Source of the DNA: Sulfolobus sp. A20
GTDB lineage: Archaea > Thermoproteota > Thermoprotei_A > Sulfolobales > Sulfolobaceae
Reading direction: 5' to 3'
Length of the DNA: 64,000 nt
Assembly: GCF_001719125.1 (NCBI RefSeq)
Contig: NZ_CP017006.1
Span: 310,001-374,000, forward strand
Below are positions 42,028 to 52,434 of the stretch, piece by piece (the stretch's first letter is position 1; the number at the start of each line of letters is the position of its first letter). The notes under the pieces were generated by a model. The model made no database searches, was not told the origin of the DNA, and saw only the letters and a list, made by a program, of their open reading frames with translations. The position numbers and the translations under genes were made by a program.

Positions 42028-43362
42028 ATGTTAGAAGGATATAGAGGAAAAGCTTATGAACTATTGAAGAACATTAATGCAGATATCGGAGACTTATTAG
42101 AAATTATAAGTAAGGGTATAAGGATAGAAGGTATCCTAATGCCTAGTTATTCAAAAGATGAAAAAATAATAGTAATAAAGATGGATAATGGTTATAATAT
42201 AGGTTTATCTTTAGACAATATAAGCGAAATAAAATTATTAAATAAGTTAAGAACTGGAAAACAAGTAGCTGAGGAAATACACATTAATGAAAAGAAGAGT
42301 AGTGAGATAAAGATAATTAGTACTGGAGGAACAATTGTAAGCAAGGTAGAGTATGAGACTGGAGCAGTGAGACCAGCATTAAAGACTGAGGAAATCTTAC
42401 AATTTTTGCCAGAAATTTCAGATATAACGAGTATTGATGCAGAAATATTATTCTCGATTCTTAGTGAGAATATGAAACCAGAATATTGGGTAAAAATAGC
42501 AGAGAAAACCAAGGAAGCCTTTGATTCAGGCAACAAAGGAGTTGTAATCGCTCATGGAACTGATACTATGAGTTACACTGCATCTGCATTAGCTTTCTCC
42601 TTACAATCATTGAAGGGACCAGTGGTATTAGTAGGTTCCCAAAGAAGTAGTGATAGACCAAGCAGCGATTCGTCGATAAACCTGCTATCATCTATCTTAC
42701 TAGCAAAGAACGCTCCATTCGGCGAAGTTGTAATAAACATGCACGGTGAAAGCTCAGACACATATACACTGGCACACAGGGGAGTTAAAGTTAGAAAAAT
42801 GCATAGTAGCAGACGTGATGCATTTCAATCAATAAATGATAAACCACTAGCTAAAGTTTTTTGGAGAGAGAAAAGAGTAGAGATGCTTAGGAAGGATTAT
42901 ATAGAAAAGAAGGATGAGACTATATTAGATGCTAAATTTGATGATAGAGCATTTTTATTATACTACTATCCAGGCTTAAGAACTGAGATAATAGATTCGC
43001 TCATCTCTTACTCAAAAGTGAGAGGAATAATAATAGCTGGAACTGGATTAGGTCATACTTCTTCGGATTACGTGGAACTCTTCAGAAAGGCTGTAAAAGA
43101 TGGAATATTTATTGGGATGACCACTCAATGTTTATTTGGAAGAGTTAACATGAACGTTTATACTACTGGTAGGCAATTATTGGATGCTGGAGTTGTGCCG
43201 TTAGAAGATATGCTACCAGAAGTAGCGTTAGTTAAACTCATGTGGACACTAGCACATTATCAAGACGTAGAAAGCATAGGAAAGATTATGAGAACAAATC
43301 TAGTTGGAGAAATTAATCCCAGACATACGATGGATCTATACCCTAGGTGGTCTCATGAGTGA
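42028..43362 (+). CDS. gatD: Glu-tRNA(Gln) amidotransferase subunit D
   Basis: GatD is the asparaginase-like subunit that frees ammonia for GatE. Seen: an N-terminal Tudor-like domain (1-85) and an L-asparaginase fold with [20 protein letters not shown] near residue 97 (first nucleophilic Thr), [14 protein letters not shown] near 175 (second Thr and Asp) and a Lys-bearing [11 protein letters not shown] near 205. Length 444 is typical. Its stop overlaps the gatE ATG by eight bases, so the heterodimer subunits are made together. The complex is specific to archaea. Confidence 0.96.
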   Translation: MLEGYRGKAYELLKNINADIGDLLEIISKGIRIEGILMPSYSKDEKIIVIKMDNGYNIGLSLDNISEIKLLNKLRTGKQVAEEIHINEKKSSEIKIISTGGTIVSKVEYETGAVRPALKTEEILQFLPEISDITSIDAEILFSILSENMKPEYWVKIAEKTKEAFDSGNKGVVIAHGTDTMSYTASALAFSLQSLKGPVVLVGSQRSSDRPSSDSSINLLSSILLAKNAPFGEVVINMHGESSDTYTLAHRGVKVRKMHSSRRDAFQSINDKPLAKVFWREKRVEMLRKDYIEKKDETILDAKFDDRAFLLYYYPGLRTEIIDSLISYSKVRGIIIAGTGLGHTSSDYVELFRKAVKDGIFIGMTTQCLFGRVNMNVYTTGRQLLDAGVVPLEDMLPEVALVKLMWTLAHYQDVESIGKIMRTNLVGEINPRHTMDLYPRWSHE

Positions 43363-45256
43363 GATAGATTATGAAAAAATAGGATTAAAAGTAGGTTTAG
43401 AGATACATCAGCAACTAAATACTCAAAACAAATTATTTTGTAATTGTAAAACTAATTTAGATGAGGAATATAAAGGAGTCTTAGAAAGGTATTTAAGGCC
43501 ATCAATAAGCGAACTAGGAGAAGTGGATATAGCTGCATTATTTGAGTGGAAAAGGGGTAGGAAATATATTTACAGATTATCATCAAACTCGAGCTGTAAT
43601 GTTGAGGCAGACGAAGAACCTCCTCACCCTATAAATGATGAAGCATTGAAGACAACCTTGGCAATAGCATTAGCCCTAAAAAGCAAAATTGTTGACGAAG
43701 TTTACGTGATGAGAAAAATCGTAATTGATGGATCTAATACCACAGGATTTCAGAGAACTGCTATAGTAGCCATAGGAGGTAAACTTGAAGAGGAAAACGT
43801 GACAATACAGACAATAGCTCTTGAGGAAGACGCAGCTAGAAAGGTAGAAGAAAACAATAATGAAGTCACATACTCTCTTGACAGATTAGGAGTTCCGCTA
43901 ATAGAAATATCAACTGGTCCAGATATAAAAACACCAGAACAAGCGGAAAGAGTAGCTTTAAAAATAGGCCAATTGCTCAGAATGACTGGAAGAGTAAAAA
44001 GAGGAATAGGTACTATTAGACAAGACTTAAACGTGTCAATTAAAGGAGGAGTTAAGATAGAGATAAAGGGAGTTCAAAGACTTGAATTGATTCCATTAAT
44101 AATAAAAAATGAAGCAATGAGGCAGTTCAATCTCTTGAAAATAAAGGAAGAGCTCGAGAAAAGAGGTGTAACTAAAGATCTAATATTATCTTATATGCAA
44201 GTAAAAGATCTAAGTGAATTATTTAAAAATACTAAAAGTAAAATAATTAAAAATGCCTTAGATAAGGGAGAATTGATTTATGGATTAAGATTACCGAAGT
44301 TTAAAGGGATATTAGGTTGGGAGTTATCCCCTAAGAGAAGGTTTGGAACAGAATTAGCTGATTACGTTAGAGCGTTAGCTGCACTAGGGGGATTGATGCA
44401 CTCTGATGAATTACCAAACTACGGAATAACCGCTGAGGAAGTAAATGAGGTAAAAAGGGCATTAAACGTGTCAGAAGATGATGGATTTATAATTATAACC
44501 GGACCTAAGGAGAAGTTAGAAAGGGCCATAGAGACAATTAGAGATAGAGTAATTCAAGCTTTGAATGGCGTTCCTAAGGAGACTAGAGGTGCCTTAGAAG
44601 ATGGTAATACTAAATTCTTAAGACCACAACCTGGCTCAGCAAGAATGTACCCAGAAACTGATATTCCGCCAAGAAGAGTAGATGAGGAATTACTTGAAGA
44701 GGCAAAAAAATTAGTTCCAGAACCACCAGAAGTTAAACTGAAAAAGTACGTTAAATTAGGATTAAGTGAGGAGCTAGCTAAAGAAATTCTAAGAGATCCA
44801 AAACTAGATTTATTTGAAGAGTTAGTCTCAAAATATTCAGAAAGAGTTCAGCCATCAATAATAGCAACACTAATTACTAATACGCTGAAATACGTTAAAT
44901 CAAAGGGCGGAGATATCTCTAAGATCAGCGAGGAGGATATTGAGGAAATAGTTAAGGGAATTTATGAAAATAGAATAAGTAAGGACTCAATTCAGGAAAT
45001 ACTATTGGAATATACCAGTAGCAAAAGTTCAGTAAGTCTATCTGAAGTGATGAAGAAATATGAAATAATTCCCGTAGAAGAATTAGAGAAGATTGTTGAA
45101 GATGCAATAAAATCTAACATAGATGAGATAAATAAAAGAAAAGAGAAAGCGATAAATATTGTTATGTCAAAAGTTATGAGTAGAGTTAAAGGAAGAGCAG
45201 ACGGTAAGTTAGTGCTAGAGTTAATTAAGGCAAAATTAAAGGATTTAATAGGATGA
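43355..45256 (+). CDS. gatE: Glu-tRNA(Gln) amidotransferase subunit E
   Basis: GatE activates Glu-tRNA(Gln) with ATP and transfers ammonia to form Gln-tRNA. Seen: the GatB/E cradle with [20 protein letters not shown] at the start, zinc cysteines CNCKTN and [12 protein letters not shown], the insertion domain (about 270-400) found in GatE and Asp[15 protein letters not shown] near 428, and a helical YqeY-like tail. The ATG at 43355 gives 633 residues; an earlier frame is rejected as it lies inside gatD. The terminal bases AGGATGA may double as the C box of a candidate sRNA. Confidence 0.96.
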   Translation: MSEIDYEKIGLKVGLEIHQQLNTQNKLFCNCKTNLDEEYKGVLERYLRPSISELGEVDIAALFEWKRGRKYIYRLSSNSSCNVEADEEPPHPINDEALKTTLAIALALKSKIVDEVYVMRKIVIDGSNTTGFQRTAIVAIGGKLEEENVTIQTIALEEDAARKVEENNNEVTYSLDRLGVPLIEISTGPDIKTPEQAERVALKIGQLLRMTGRVKRGIGTIRQDLNVSIKGGVKIEIKGVQRLELIPLIIKNEAMRQFNLLKIKEELEKRGVTKDLILSYMQVKDLSELFKNTKSKIIKNALDKGELIYGLRLPKFKGILGWELSPKRRFGTELADYVRALAALGGLMHSDELPNYGITAEEVNEVKRALNVSEDDGFIIITGPKEKLERAIETIRDRVIQALNGVPKETRGALEDGNTKFLRPQPGSARMYPETDIPPRRVDEELLEEAKKLVPEPPEVKLKKYVKLGLSEELAKEILRDPKLDLFEELVSKYSERVQPSIIATLITNTLKYVKSKGGDISKISEEDIEEIVKGIYENRISKDSIQEILLEYTSSKSSVSLSEVMKKYEIIPVEELEKIVEDAIKSNIDEINKRKEKAINIVMSKVMSRVKGRADGKLVLELIKAKLKDLIG

Positions 45257-45306
45257 AGAATTACCCTCGGACTGATAAGTGAAATGAAGAGAAGGCATTT
45301 GTCGGA
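45250..45306 (+). ncRNA. possible C/D box sRNA overlapping the gatE stop
   Basis: Plus strand: C-like AGGATGA (45250-45256, containing the gatE stop), 15-base guide, D' CTGA (45272-45275), 8-base spacer, C'-like ATGAAGA (45284-45290), 12-base guide GAAGGCATTTGT, D-like CGGA (45303-45306). The D-like CGGA and the xTGAAGA box are the same variants as in the 9490-9537 candidate. Three boxes deviate by one base, so this remains tentative. Confidence 0.35.
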
Positions 45307-45330
45307 TAAAAATGATGAGCTTGACCGCTT

Positions 45331-46377
45331 ATGAAAATCGATGATATATTAAAGGTAGCCTCTGATTATCCATCTGGAAAACTTGAAAGTCAAGTAATTA
45401 AATTAGAAGACGAGCTTTTACATCTTGAACAATTGCCTCAGATATTAAATTTATTGGATGCAAAAAAGGTTGAGTGGAGGTACAATGCAACGATCGTAGG
45501 ACCAGATCTATCCATAGTGAATACCGAAGGAGGTACTAATGAAAAAAAGTTAATTGTAAGAACACCTATAAATAAGGTATCTATACCCTGGAAATTCCAT
45601 AGGATAGAGGAAAAGAATTTCATAAAACTAATTAATTATCTCATACCTTGTAAGGAAGGCAAGTCCATATTTAACCCATCCCCTTGGGAAAGATATTATT
45701 TTAACGGAAATAGAAAAATACTACTGCGTGAAGGAGAAATAGGCGAAGGGTTAACATCGTCAAACACTCAAATCGATTTTAGGTTAGAAGAAAATAACGT
45801 CAAGTTAGAAACTAATTTTCTAAATCCATATTTCTATTACATTAATCCATATTACTTAGAGAAGGATGAAAAGCCGATTAATCAAACTTTTGCCATTAGC
45901 TTGGAATTAACTGAATCATATTCAATAATAAGTAATTCTAAACTAAACTTGAAATTTAATTTGGGGGAAATTAAGGCTGAAAGTGATAAGAAGATAATGA
46001 TAGTGAAATCTAAAAGCACAAAGGAGGCAAAAATTCACAGACTTTTATGGGATATGGAAAATGAGGTTATAGAACTAGATTGTAAACCACCTTTTCCTCT
46101 ATCTCTTTATCGACTTGAACCAGCTTCAGTTGTTCCATTGCATTTTTCGTTTAGTGAAAAAAGCAATGTTTTAGACATAATATTAGAGAACTTTGAAGAT
46201 AAACCGGTAATTGCTACTTTATATTTAAGCGCTAGAATATCAAAAGTAATTGAACCGTTAAATATAAGTTCGGAATATGATAGAATAAAAATACCTATTA
46301 GGAGATGGGGAATAGCAAAAATATCAATTGAAGTAAAGAAACTGCCAGAAATATTTCTAAAAAGAAAAGCTATATGA
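45331..46377 (+). CDS. protein of unknown function, beta-rich C-terminus
   Basis: The 348-residue protein starts MKIDDILKVASDYPSGKLES. Visible features: a helical N-terminus, a Trp/Phe-rich central part (PSPWERYYFNGNRKI), and a beta-sandwich-like C-terminal half with alternating hydrophobics (SVVPLHFSFSEKSNVLDI). That half faintly recalls the C-terminal domain of alpha-mannosidase-type glycosidases, but no catalytic part is present. No signal peptide or membrane segment is seen. It is convergent with the small regulator, the stops being two bases apart. I do not assign a function. Confidence 0.7.
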   Translation: MKIDDILKVASDYPSGKLESQVIKLEDELLHLEQLPQILNLLDAKKVEWRYNATIVGPDLSIVNTEGGTNEKKLIVRTPINKVSIPWKFHRIEEKNFIKLINYLIPCKEGKSIFNPSPWERYYFNGNRKILLREGEIGEGLTSSNTQIDFRLEENNVKLETNFLNPYFYYINPYYLEKDEKPINQTFAISLELTESYSIISNSKLNLKFNLGEIKAESDKKIMIVKSKSTKEAKIHRLLWDMENEVIELDCKPPFPLSLYRLEPASVVPLHFSFSEKSNVLDIILENFEDKPVIATLYLSARISKVIEPLNISSEYDRIKIPIRRWGIAKISIEVKKLPEIFLKRKAI

Positions 46378-46378
46378 C

Positions 46379-46735
46379 TTAAACACTCTCATAATAGCAA
46401 GGAGCTAGATTATATCCATTTTTATTCAAAACTTTTTTGCCCTCGGAACATAAAATACAATAATAACCAGCCAAACTAGCATTATTAGATGCAATCCTAT
46501 CTACAACTTCTGATAATAATTTCATAAACTTAGGGTCTTTCTCTAGAACATATCTTAAACCGCTTCCTCTTTTACTCTTAATGTAATTAGATACAGCAGC
46601 TGGCGTTAAACCCATTATACTAGCTACTTTATATTCAGACATATTCCTCTCTTTTACTAATTTTTCAGCTACAATAGACCTAACTGCAGGCAAAATCTCT
46701 TTTACTGAAACTTCACAAGGTAACTGTAATGACAT
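46379..46735 (-). CDS. Cys-containing HTH regulator (COG2522-like)
   Basis: The 118-residue protein has a helix-turn-helix at about 33-60 (MSEYKVASIMGLTPAAVSNY) and a C-terminal cysteine cluster, YYCILCSEGKK and APCYYES, which may bind a metal or Fe-S cluster and sense redox state. This is the layout of small archaeal regulators grouped in COG2522. It lies 48 bases downstream of the ribonucleotide reductase gene on the same strand, so a role in its control is possible but not shown. Confidence 0.75.
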   Translation of the reverse strand: MSLQLPCEVSVKEILPAVRSIVAEKLVKERNMSEYKVASIMGLTPAAVSNYIKSKRGSGLRYVLEKDPKFMKLLSEVVDRIASNNASLAGYYCILCSEGKKVLNKNGYNLAPCYYESV

Positions 46736-46782
46736 ATACTCACTACATTATACTATCTTAATGAAAAAATAAAAATGTTTTT

Positions 46783-49299
46783 TTATAATTCACAAGTCTT
46801 ACATCCGCCAGCATACGTCTCTGATACTTCCACAAATTTTTTCTCTAATCTAAGTGAGGATGGAACTAGTTTGCTACTACCCCCCTCTTCCCCCTTCTTC
46901 TTCTCATACTCCTCTCTTTCTTTCTTCACTCCAAAGTAGATCACTTGCTGTGATTTACTCTTATCTCTATATACAGTAATTCCCTTTATCCCTAATTTCC
47001 ACGCTAATAGGTAAACGTTAGCAACTGTATCAACAGGCTCCTCGCTCCTCAAGTTTATAGTCTTTGAAGTCCCTGAATCATTCCACTGTTGCCAAACCGC
47101 TTGATGTAAGACGTGATAGATCGGTTGAACCTCATGAGCAGTTCTGAATAGTCTCCTCAATGATTTAGGCATGAATATATTTTCACCTATCATCCCAGTT
47201 TCCGCAATCCTCTGAATAACTTCTGGATCATCTAGCTCGTACTTCCTTAAATATTCTAAGAATAATGGATCTATTTCTATGAACTTTCCTACAGCAACAT
47301 TCCTGACGAAAGCCAACGCAAATAATGGCTCTATAGAGGAAGAAGTGCCAGCAATTATAGATATAGTGCCAGTAGGTGCCACAGAAACAACGGTAGAATT
47401 CCTCAAACCATATTTTATCCTCTCTTCCTTTAATAAGGAGAAGTCTAATTTATCCACGTTCTCTGTAAGTTTTTTAACATAATCACTCACTTTATCATTA
47501 ACCCTAACTATTCTTAGGATTTCATTAAATTCTAGTGCACTTTCCCATACATCCCTATATAGCTTAGGATCATAAGCTGGAAATGAACCTTTCTCTTTAG
47601 CTATCTCAATTGACGTCTTAAGTGCATAATAGTATATGAACTTAGCTAGCTGGTAAGATAAGTATATAGCATCTACGCTATCATAAGGTATGCCTAATTT
47701 GATAAACATCCTAGCTAATCCCATAACACCTAATCCAACCTTTCTAGTCCTCTTTGTAGCCTCCTCAATCTGCTTTAATGGATAGCGGTTTGCATCAATC
47801 ACGTTGTCAAGAAATCTTACCGCATATTGAATAGTCTCAGCTAAACCATTCCAATCAATTGCAGCCTTTCCGTCTCTCTCTATTACAAACTTCTCCAAGT
47901 TAATTGAACCTAGATTACAACTCTCCCATGGCAACAAAGGCTCTTCTCCACATGGATTAGTAGCATTTATCTTACCTAAATACCAAACTGGATGTCTCCT
48001 ATTAATAGTATCAATAAATAGTAAACCAGGATCACCACTGTCCCACGCACCTTTTACAATTTCGTCAAATAACGACTTAGCATTGACGTACTTAGTTATA
48101 GCTCCCTCTTTTTCCGCAATAACAAGAGCTTCATCAATAGTAATAATCTTCGAATCGTCTAGATACACACTTCCTCCTTTCTCTTCTAGCTCACCTAATA
48201 TGACGTCTTGAATCCACTCCTCATTCATATAACCTCTAGCTTTAGTGATATAATAATCGTGATCTGTTCCCACGATCTTAGTCTTCCTAGGATTAATCAA
48301 AGGCACACTTTCTCCTCTTTCCACTGCTTCCATGAAATAGTCATAAACCCCTACAGAGATGTTAAAGTTCTGTAATTGAACGTCCTTAAGCTCACCAGTC
48401 TTAGCCTTTATAAAATCATTAATATCAGCATGCCATACATGCATAACTCCCATATTAGCTCCTCTTCTTTTACCCCCCTGCTTAATAACATCGGTTGATG
48501 CATCGAAAACTTTCATAAATGATACCGGTCCAGATGCTACGCCTGCAGTCGAAGCCACTACATCCCCTTTCGGTCTTAGCTCAGAGAAATCAAATCCAGT
48601 CCCTCCTCCTTGTTGATGAACTAAAGCTGTTGCCCTCAAAGCATCATAAATCCCGTCACCTTGAGGAGTAGTCATTGCATCTTTTACTGGTATTACGAAA
48701 CAAGCTGAAAGAATCCCTAGTCTTGTGTCACTATTCATTAATGTAGGAGAATTTGGCATGAACTTCAAATTACTTATGATATCATAGAACTTCTCCTCTA
48801 GATTCTTTACCTCAACTTCACTTTTCTTATAAATCTTACCTTCCACACTCGCTAAAAATCTGGCGACCCTCCTGAACAACATCTGTGGAGTTTCAATATA
48901 TCTAAGAGTATTGGGATCCTTTAGTAGGTATCTAGCCTCTAAAACCTTCAAGGCATTATAGGAGAGAAGAAGATCTTTTTCATCAAATTTTGACCAGTTT
49001 CCCTTACCGTAAACATGATTATAAATTCTAGCTAAAACATATCTCTTTGCTAATTCCATTAGCTCTGGATATTTTAATGAGTTTTCTATCAGATTCCTTT
49101 CCACTATATCAGCTATTGTCCTAGTATCAATGCTATTATCCTTAATAGCATTCTGAATATCCTTTATAATACCGTCTACAACATCATCTGATATAGTCAA
49201 TTTAGATAGTATCTTCTCTAGCCTAAATTCATCAAGCTTACCATTTCTCTTCACTACCTTGACCTTACGCAATGACGTAGCGTATATTAGCTTCTCCAT
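46783..49299 (-). CDS. nrdJ: adenosylcobalamin-dependent ribonucleotide reductase (class II)
   Basis: The 838-residue enzyme reduces ribonucleoside diphosphates to deoxy forms. Seen: an N-terminal ATP-cone ([16 protein letters not shown], residues 16-100), [11 protein letters not shown] near 193, the active-site [20 protein letters not shown] near 455, [25 protein letters not shown] and a C-terminal redox pair GGCKTCEL. The ATP cone suggests dATP-type allosteric control. No intein is present. A TATA-like AAATATATCC lies about 34 bases upstream of the ATG. It requires vitamin B12 but no oxygen. Confidence 0.95.
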   Translation of the reverse strand: MEKLIYATSLRKVKVVKRNGKLDEFRLEKILSKLTISDDVVDGIIKDIQNAIKDNSIDTRTIADIVERNLIENSLKYPELMELAKRYVLARIYNHVYGKGNWSKFDEKDLLLSYNALKVLEARYLLKDPNTLRYIETPQMLFRRVARFLASVEGKIYKKSEVEVKNLEEKFYDIISNLKFMPNSPTLMNSDTRLGILSACFVIPVKDAMTTPQGDGIYDALRATALVHQQGGGTGFDFSELRPKGDVVASTAGVASGPVSFMKVFDASTDVIKQGGKRRGANMGVMHVWHADINDFIKAKTGELKDVQLQNFNISVGVYDYFMEAVERGESVPLINPRKTKIVGTDHDYYITKARGYMNEEWIQDVILGELEEKGGSVYLDDSKIITIDEALVIAEKEGAITKYVNAKSLFDEIVKGAWDSGDPGLLFIDTINRRHPVWYLGKINATNPCGEEPLLPWESCNLGSINLEKFVIERDGKAAIDWNGLAETIQYAVRFLDNVIDANRYPLKQIEEATKRTRKVGLGVMGLARMFIKLGIPYDSVDAIYLSYQLAKFIYYYALKTSIEIAKEKGSFPAYDPKLYRDVWESALEFNEILRIVRVNDKVSDYVKKLTENVDKLDFSLLKEERIKYGLRNSTVVSVAPTGTISIIAGTSSSIEPLFALAFVRNVAVGKFIEIDPLFLEYLRKYELDDPEVIQRIAETGMIGENIFMPKSLRRLFRTAHEVQPIYHVLHQAVWQQWNDSGTSKTINLRSEEPVDTVANVYLLAWKLGIKGITVYRDKSKSQQVIYFGVKKEREEYEKKKGEEGGSSKLVPSSLRLEKKFVEVSETYAGGCKTCEL

Positions 49300-49856
49300 T
49301 AGAAGTCAATTATATAATATTGAAAGCGAGGATATATTTTTCTTTCTTTTTATTCTTGGTATTACCATGAACACTCGCAGTAAATAGTAAGCTCAATCAT
49401 ATATTTGAGTAAAAATTATATTTCCTTTATTCTTATTTCTAATTTATTTATCAATATAGATAAATACCGATATTTTAAAAGTTTTAATAAATTAGCTAAG
49501 TCTTGATAGAATATGAGAGGCAAACAAGATGCCAGCTAAAGCAGCTAAATAATCAAAAACGAAATACTAATGGAAATAAAATATAATTACCGATATTTAA
49601 TTTAGGGGCAGAATAACACTTTTCGATCGTTACTGAGATAATACATATAAATAATTAATCACAAAAATCCTCATACCTTAAATAAAAATCACAAAAATAT
49701 GAAAACATCAATGTACCAATAGCACGAGAAAATTAGGAGTTGAGTTAAAGACTCTAGAAATCTTGAAATGATCTTTTATTTACGCTAATTTTTACTGCGA
49801 TGTTCAACTTTAACTAGTTGCTTAATGAGAAAAACTTTTAAATAATTACAAATGTG
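49300..49856. other. 557-base intergenic region with an 11-base direct repeat
   Basis: No supported gene. Seen: two copies of TACCGATATTT at 49465-49475 and 49588-49598, 123 bases apart; a TTTTAAAAGTTTTAAT promoter-like run just after the first; and tiny frames at 49514 (eight codons) and 49530 (seven codons, MPAKAAK) between the repeats that I do not consider genes. The left part carries the ribonucleotide reductase promoter and the right part adjoins the tRNA-Arg 3' end. No duplicated tRNA end was found, so there is no sign of an integrated element. Confidence 0.5.
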
Positions 49857-49931
49857 CGGACCCGCCGGGACTTGAACCCGGGACCTAGGGCTCCGAAGGC
49901 CCTCGCTCTATCCTAGCTGAGCTACGGGTCC
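49857..49931 (-). tRNA. tRNA-Arg (TCG)
   Basis: The minus strand folds as a standard tRNA: acceptor GGACCCG/CGGGTCC, D arm GCTC/GAGC, anticodon arm AGGGC-CTTCGGA-GCCCT with anticodon TCG reading CGA arginine codons, and T arm CCGGG-TTCAAGT-CCCGG, discriminator G. No intron and no encoded CCA. Its first base directly follows the TGA stop codon of argS with no spacer, so the tRNA is very probably processed out of the argS transcript. Confidence 0.96.
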
Positions 49932-51809
49932 TCACATTCTACTTAATACTTTTATTCCTAAAACTTTTAGCCCATTCTTTAGTACTGTAGCAACGCCTTT
50001 AACTAAATATAGTCTTGCTATTCTTCTGCCTAAATTATTCTCTTGCAGAACTCTTTCCTTATCATACCAGCTATTAAACGTATCAGCCAATTCTCTTAAG
50101 AACGAAACTAGGTCCTCCAATCTCATCTCGTCAACAGATTTCTTAAACACTTCGGGAAACTTAACAATATGAACAAGAATTTTTCTCTTCTCATCAATTA
50201 TGTCAGTGAAATCTACTTTATCTATTGAAAGTGTATCAGTCGACTTTTGCAAAATATTGAAAGCCCTAGCGTATGTATATTGTAAATAAGGACCACTATT
50301 CTGTTCAAAATTAACTATTCTATTCAAATCAAAAGATAATGGTTTATTCGCAGAGACTGATAATATAGCATACCTCAGTGCAGCATTAGCTATCTCATCT
50401 GCGTTATCCATTACCCCTCCCTTTTCCTTAAGCTTCATTTTAACTATATCTAATAGTCTCTCATATATCTCGTCTATGGTTAAGATTCTACCCAATCTAC
50501 CACTTAATCTAAATCCTTGAATGTTAACCATGCCATAAGAGTAGTGGACTAAATTTTCAGCTAGATTTGAATACCCTAAAAGGTGAAGAGCACCTCTCAA
50601 CTGAATCTGGGGAATATATTGTTCTTCTGCTATCACGTTTATTACGATATCTGCATTAAATTGATTAAACTTATACAAACTATACGCAATATCCCTAACG
50701 GTGTAAAGAGTAGTACCATCTGACCTAGTTAGCACTAAAGGAGGTATTTCTAGACCTTTAGGTATTCTCAGCCTTTCTCTAACATCACTGTCCAGAGAGT
50801 TTTGTAAATCTATTGCTGGAACTCCCTTATAATTTATCCTAGAAGGCAAAACGATTAGTTTATCTAAAACTTCATTTACCTTGTTCTCCCATAATAAATC
50901 ACTTTCAAAATCGAAGTTATCAAAGCTTATATTAAGCTTACTAAGAGTTTCCATAAAGCCATCTAGAGCTACCTTGACATATTTCCTAATGATACTCTTT
51001 AGCTCTGTCTCACCTTTCTCATATTCTTTAATGATTTTACCAATTTCTGTTTCAACGTCGTCTATCTTATTTATCTCATCTATTAACTTATCAAATAATG
51101 CTTGGTTTCTATTTCTTAACTCATTTGCTACAGTAACCATTTCGTCTAACTGTCTAATCTTCTCCTTGTACTCAACTTCTGAAACTTTTTTTATTTCTTC
51201 TCTAAGCTTCTTTATCTCTATAATAACATTAGTCATTGCGTATATCAAGCCCAACCAGAGATCCTTCTTTAAGTTAGGGTCTGGTTCAGGAAAGCCTAAT
51301 AATTTCAAACCAAGAATCAATACCGCAACTTGTCTCCCAGTGTCATTAACGTAAAACCTAACGTTAACCTCATGTCCTCTAAACTTCAAAGCTCTACTCA
51401 GGGAATCACCCAATATTGTATTTCTTAGGTGTCCTATGTGTAGTGGATGGATTGGATTAGCACTAGTATGCTCTACAATTATTCTCTTCTTTTTATCTAT
51501 TTTCTCAAATCCATACTCTTCGTCAAAATTAGTGAAAAGTTTAATGAACAGATTCTTCACGTTTAGAGTAGAATTTAGATAAATATTTACCACATTAGTA
51601 GAGCTTATTAGATCTCCAGCATAACCTTCTAGTATTTTAGCCTTCTCTTTTATATTGCCTTTTATTATTGATGGGAGTGGTATTGATAGGTCTCCAAAGT
51701 CCTCTCTGGGAGGATAGGTAATATTTTTTAAAACTTCACTCATATCCACGTTTAGTTGTTTACTTACGAACTTAGCTATCTCAATCTTAGCTTCTCCTAT
51801 TAGATCCAC
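49932..51809 (-). CDS. argS: arginyl-tRNA synthetase
   Basis: The 625-residue class I synthetase charges tRNA-Arg. Seen: an N-terminal additional domain (1-105), the HIGH motif in TSANPIHPLHIGHLRNTILG near 115, NVRFYVNDTGRQ, LTRSDGTTLYTVRDIAY, the SGRLGR segment standing in for KMSKS, and a helical anticodon-binding domain with GPYLQYTYARA near 520. The coding sequence ends with TGA at 49932-49934, immediately followed by a tRNA-Arg gene, a direct genetic link between enzyme and substrate. Confidence 0.96.
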   Translation of the reverse strand: MDLIGEAKIEIAKFVSKQLNVDMSEVLKNITYPPREDFGDLSIPLPSIIKGNIKEKAKILEGYAGDLISSTNVVNIYLNSTLNVKNLFIKLFTNFDEEYGFEKIDKKKRIIVEHTSANPIHPLHIGHLRNTILGDSLSRALKFRGHEVNVRFYVNDTGRQVAVLILGLKLLGFPEPDPNLKKDLWLGLIYAMTNVIIEIKKLREEIKKVSEVEYKEKIRQLDEMVTVANELRNRNQALFDKLIDEINKIDDVETEIGKIIKEYEKGETELKSIIRKYVKVALDGFMETLSKLNISFDNFDFESDLLWENKVNEVLDKLIVLPSRINYKGVPAIDLQNSLDSDVRERLRIPKGLEIPPLVLTRSDGTTLYTVRDIAYSLYKFNQFNADIVINVIAEEQYIPQIQLRGALHLLGYSNLAENLVHYSYGMVNIQGFRLSGRLGRILTIDEIYERLLDIVKMKLKEKGGVMDNADEIANAALRYAILSVSANKPLSFDLNRIVNFEQNSGPYLQYTYARAFNILQKSTDTLSIDKVDFTDIIDEKRKILVHIVKFPEVFKKSVDEMRLEDLVSFLRELADTFNSWYDKERVLQENNLGRRIARLYLVKGVATVLKNGLKVLGIKVLSRM

Positions 51810-51863
51810 AACTCGTTTTATGCCTTTAACCTTTTAATATTTACTTGAAATTAGCATATAGTT

Positions 51864-52064
51864 ATGAGGAAGAGAGTAGAAATTTTAATAGTAGAGGATT
51901 ATAGTGGAAATCCAAAAATTGATGAAGTTAGTTCATCACTTAAGGAATTATTAAAGGATGAAAACGTAGTGATAACTAGGCTTCATTTGCCTCAGTGGAC
52001 TGATAATGAGGAAGAAGACGTTACAGGTGTTCACGTGATTGTGAGGGAAGTTGCAGAAACATAA
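51864..52064 (+). CDS. small conserved protein of unknown function
   Basis: The 66-residue protein begins MRKRVEILIVEDYSGNPKID and ends VHVIVREVAET; predicted alternating strands and one helix suggest a small alpha/beta domain. There are no cysteines or catalytic motifs. It diverges from argS with 54 bases between starts, and its end overlaps the next Cys-rich gene by 14 bases, so the two are probably co-translated. Confidence 0.65.
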   Translation: MRKRVEILIVEDYSGNPKIDEVSSSLKELLKDENVVITRLHLPQWTDNEEEDVTGVHVIVREVAET

Positions 52065-52434
52065 CATTTGTAAATATTACAAAAATGGATATTGCACATC
52101 TCCTGCTCTGGAGAAACCTACTGATGTCGTAGTCTCGAGTTCGAGATGCTTCGGGAATTTTAGAGCTTGCAGATATTTTTTAGACGAATCTAAGGAAGGA
52201 TTAGAGAAATATGATGAGGATAAGAGTATAGAACAGGAAATTAAGTTTTATCCCAAAATAAACGTTTTAGAAAATGTAATTGATAGTGCGTGTGAAAATT
52301 ACCAGCTCATAAAGAGCGAGAAAGGATTCATCGCATATTGTAAAGCAATAAGCAGAGTTTTAGTAACTCAACAAGCTACGCTTTGCAATAAGGAGTATCA
52401 AAAATGTCCATATAGATTTTTATTCAGCACCTAA
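52051..52434 (+). CDS. small Cys-rich protein, possible Fe-S or zinc binding
   Basis: The 127-residue protein has seven to eight cysteines: CKYYKNGYCTSPA at the start, SRCFGNFRACRYF near residue 33-46, then SACENYQL, YCKAIS and CNKEYQKCPYRF near the end. The pattern of C-x(6)-C, C-x(5)-C and C-x(5)-C pairs suggests a bound metal or iron-sulfur cluster. The start is TTG at 52051, overlapping the upstream gene. Its 3' end overlaps the convergent wHTH gene by 15 bases. A smaller gene at 56573 has a comparable layout. Function unknown. Confidence 0.65.
   Translation: MQKHNICKYYKNGYCTSPALEKPTDVVVSSSRCFGNFRACRYFLDESKEGLEKYDEDKSIEQEIKFYPKINVLENVIDSACENYQLIKSEKGFIAYCKAISRVLVTQQATLCNKEYQKCPYRFLFST

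Noticed and set aside
49514-49555. Micro-frames MRGKQDAS and MPAKAAK between the direct repeats
   Set aside because: Seven or eight codons only, no ribosome-binding pattern of note and no recognised protein.
49300-49931. Possible integrated element at the tRNA-Arg gene
   Set aside because: tRNA-Arg genes are integration sites in Sulfolobales, but no integrase, no viral genes and no second copy of the tRNA 3' end were found nearby.
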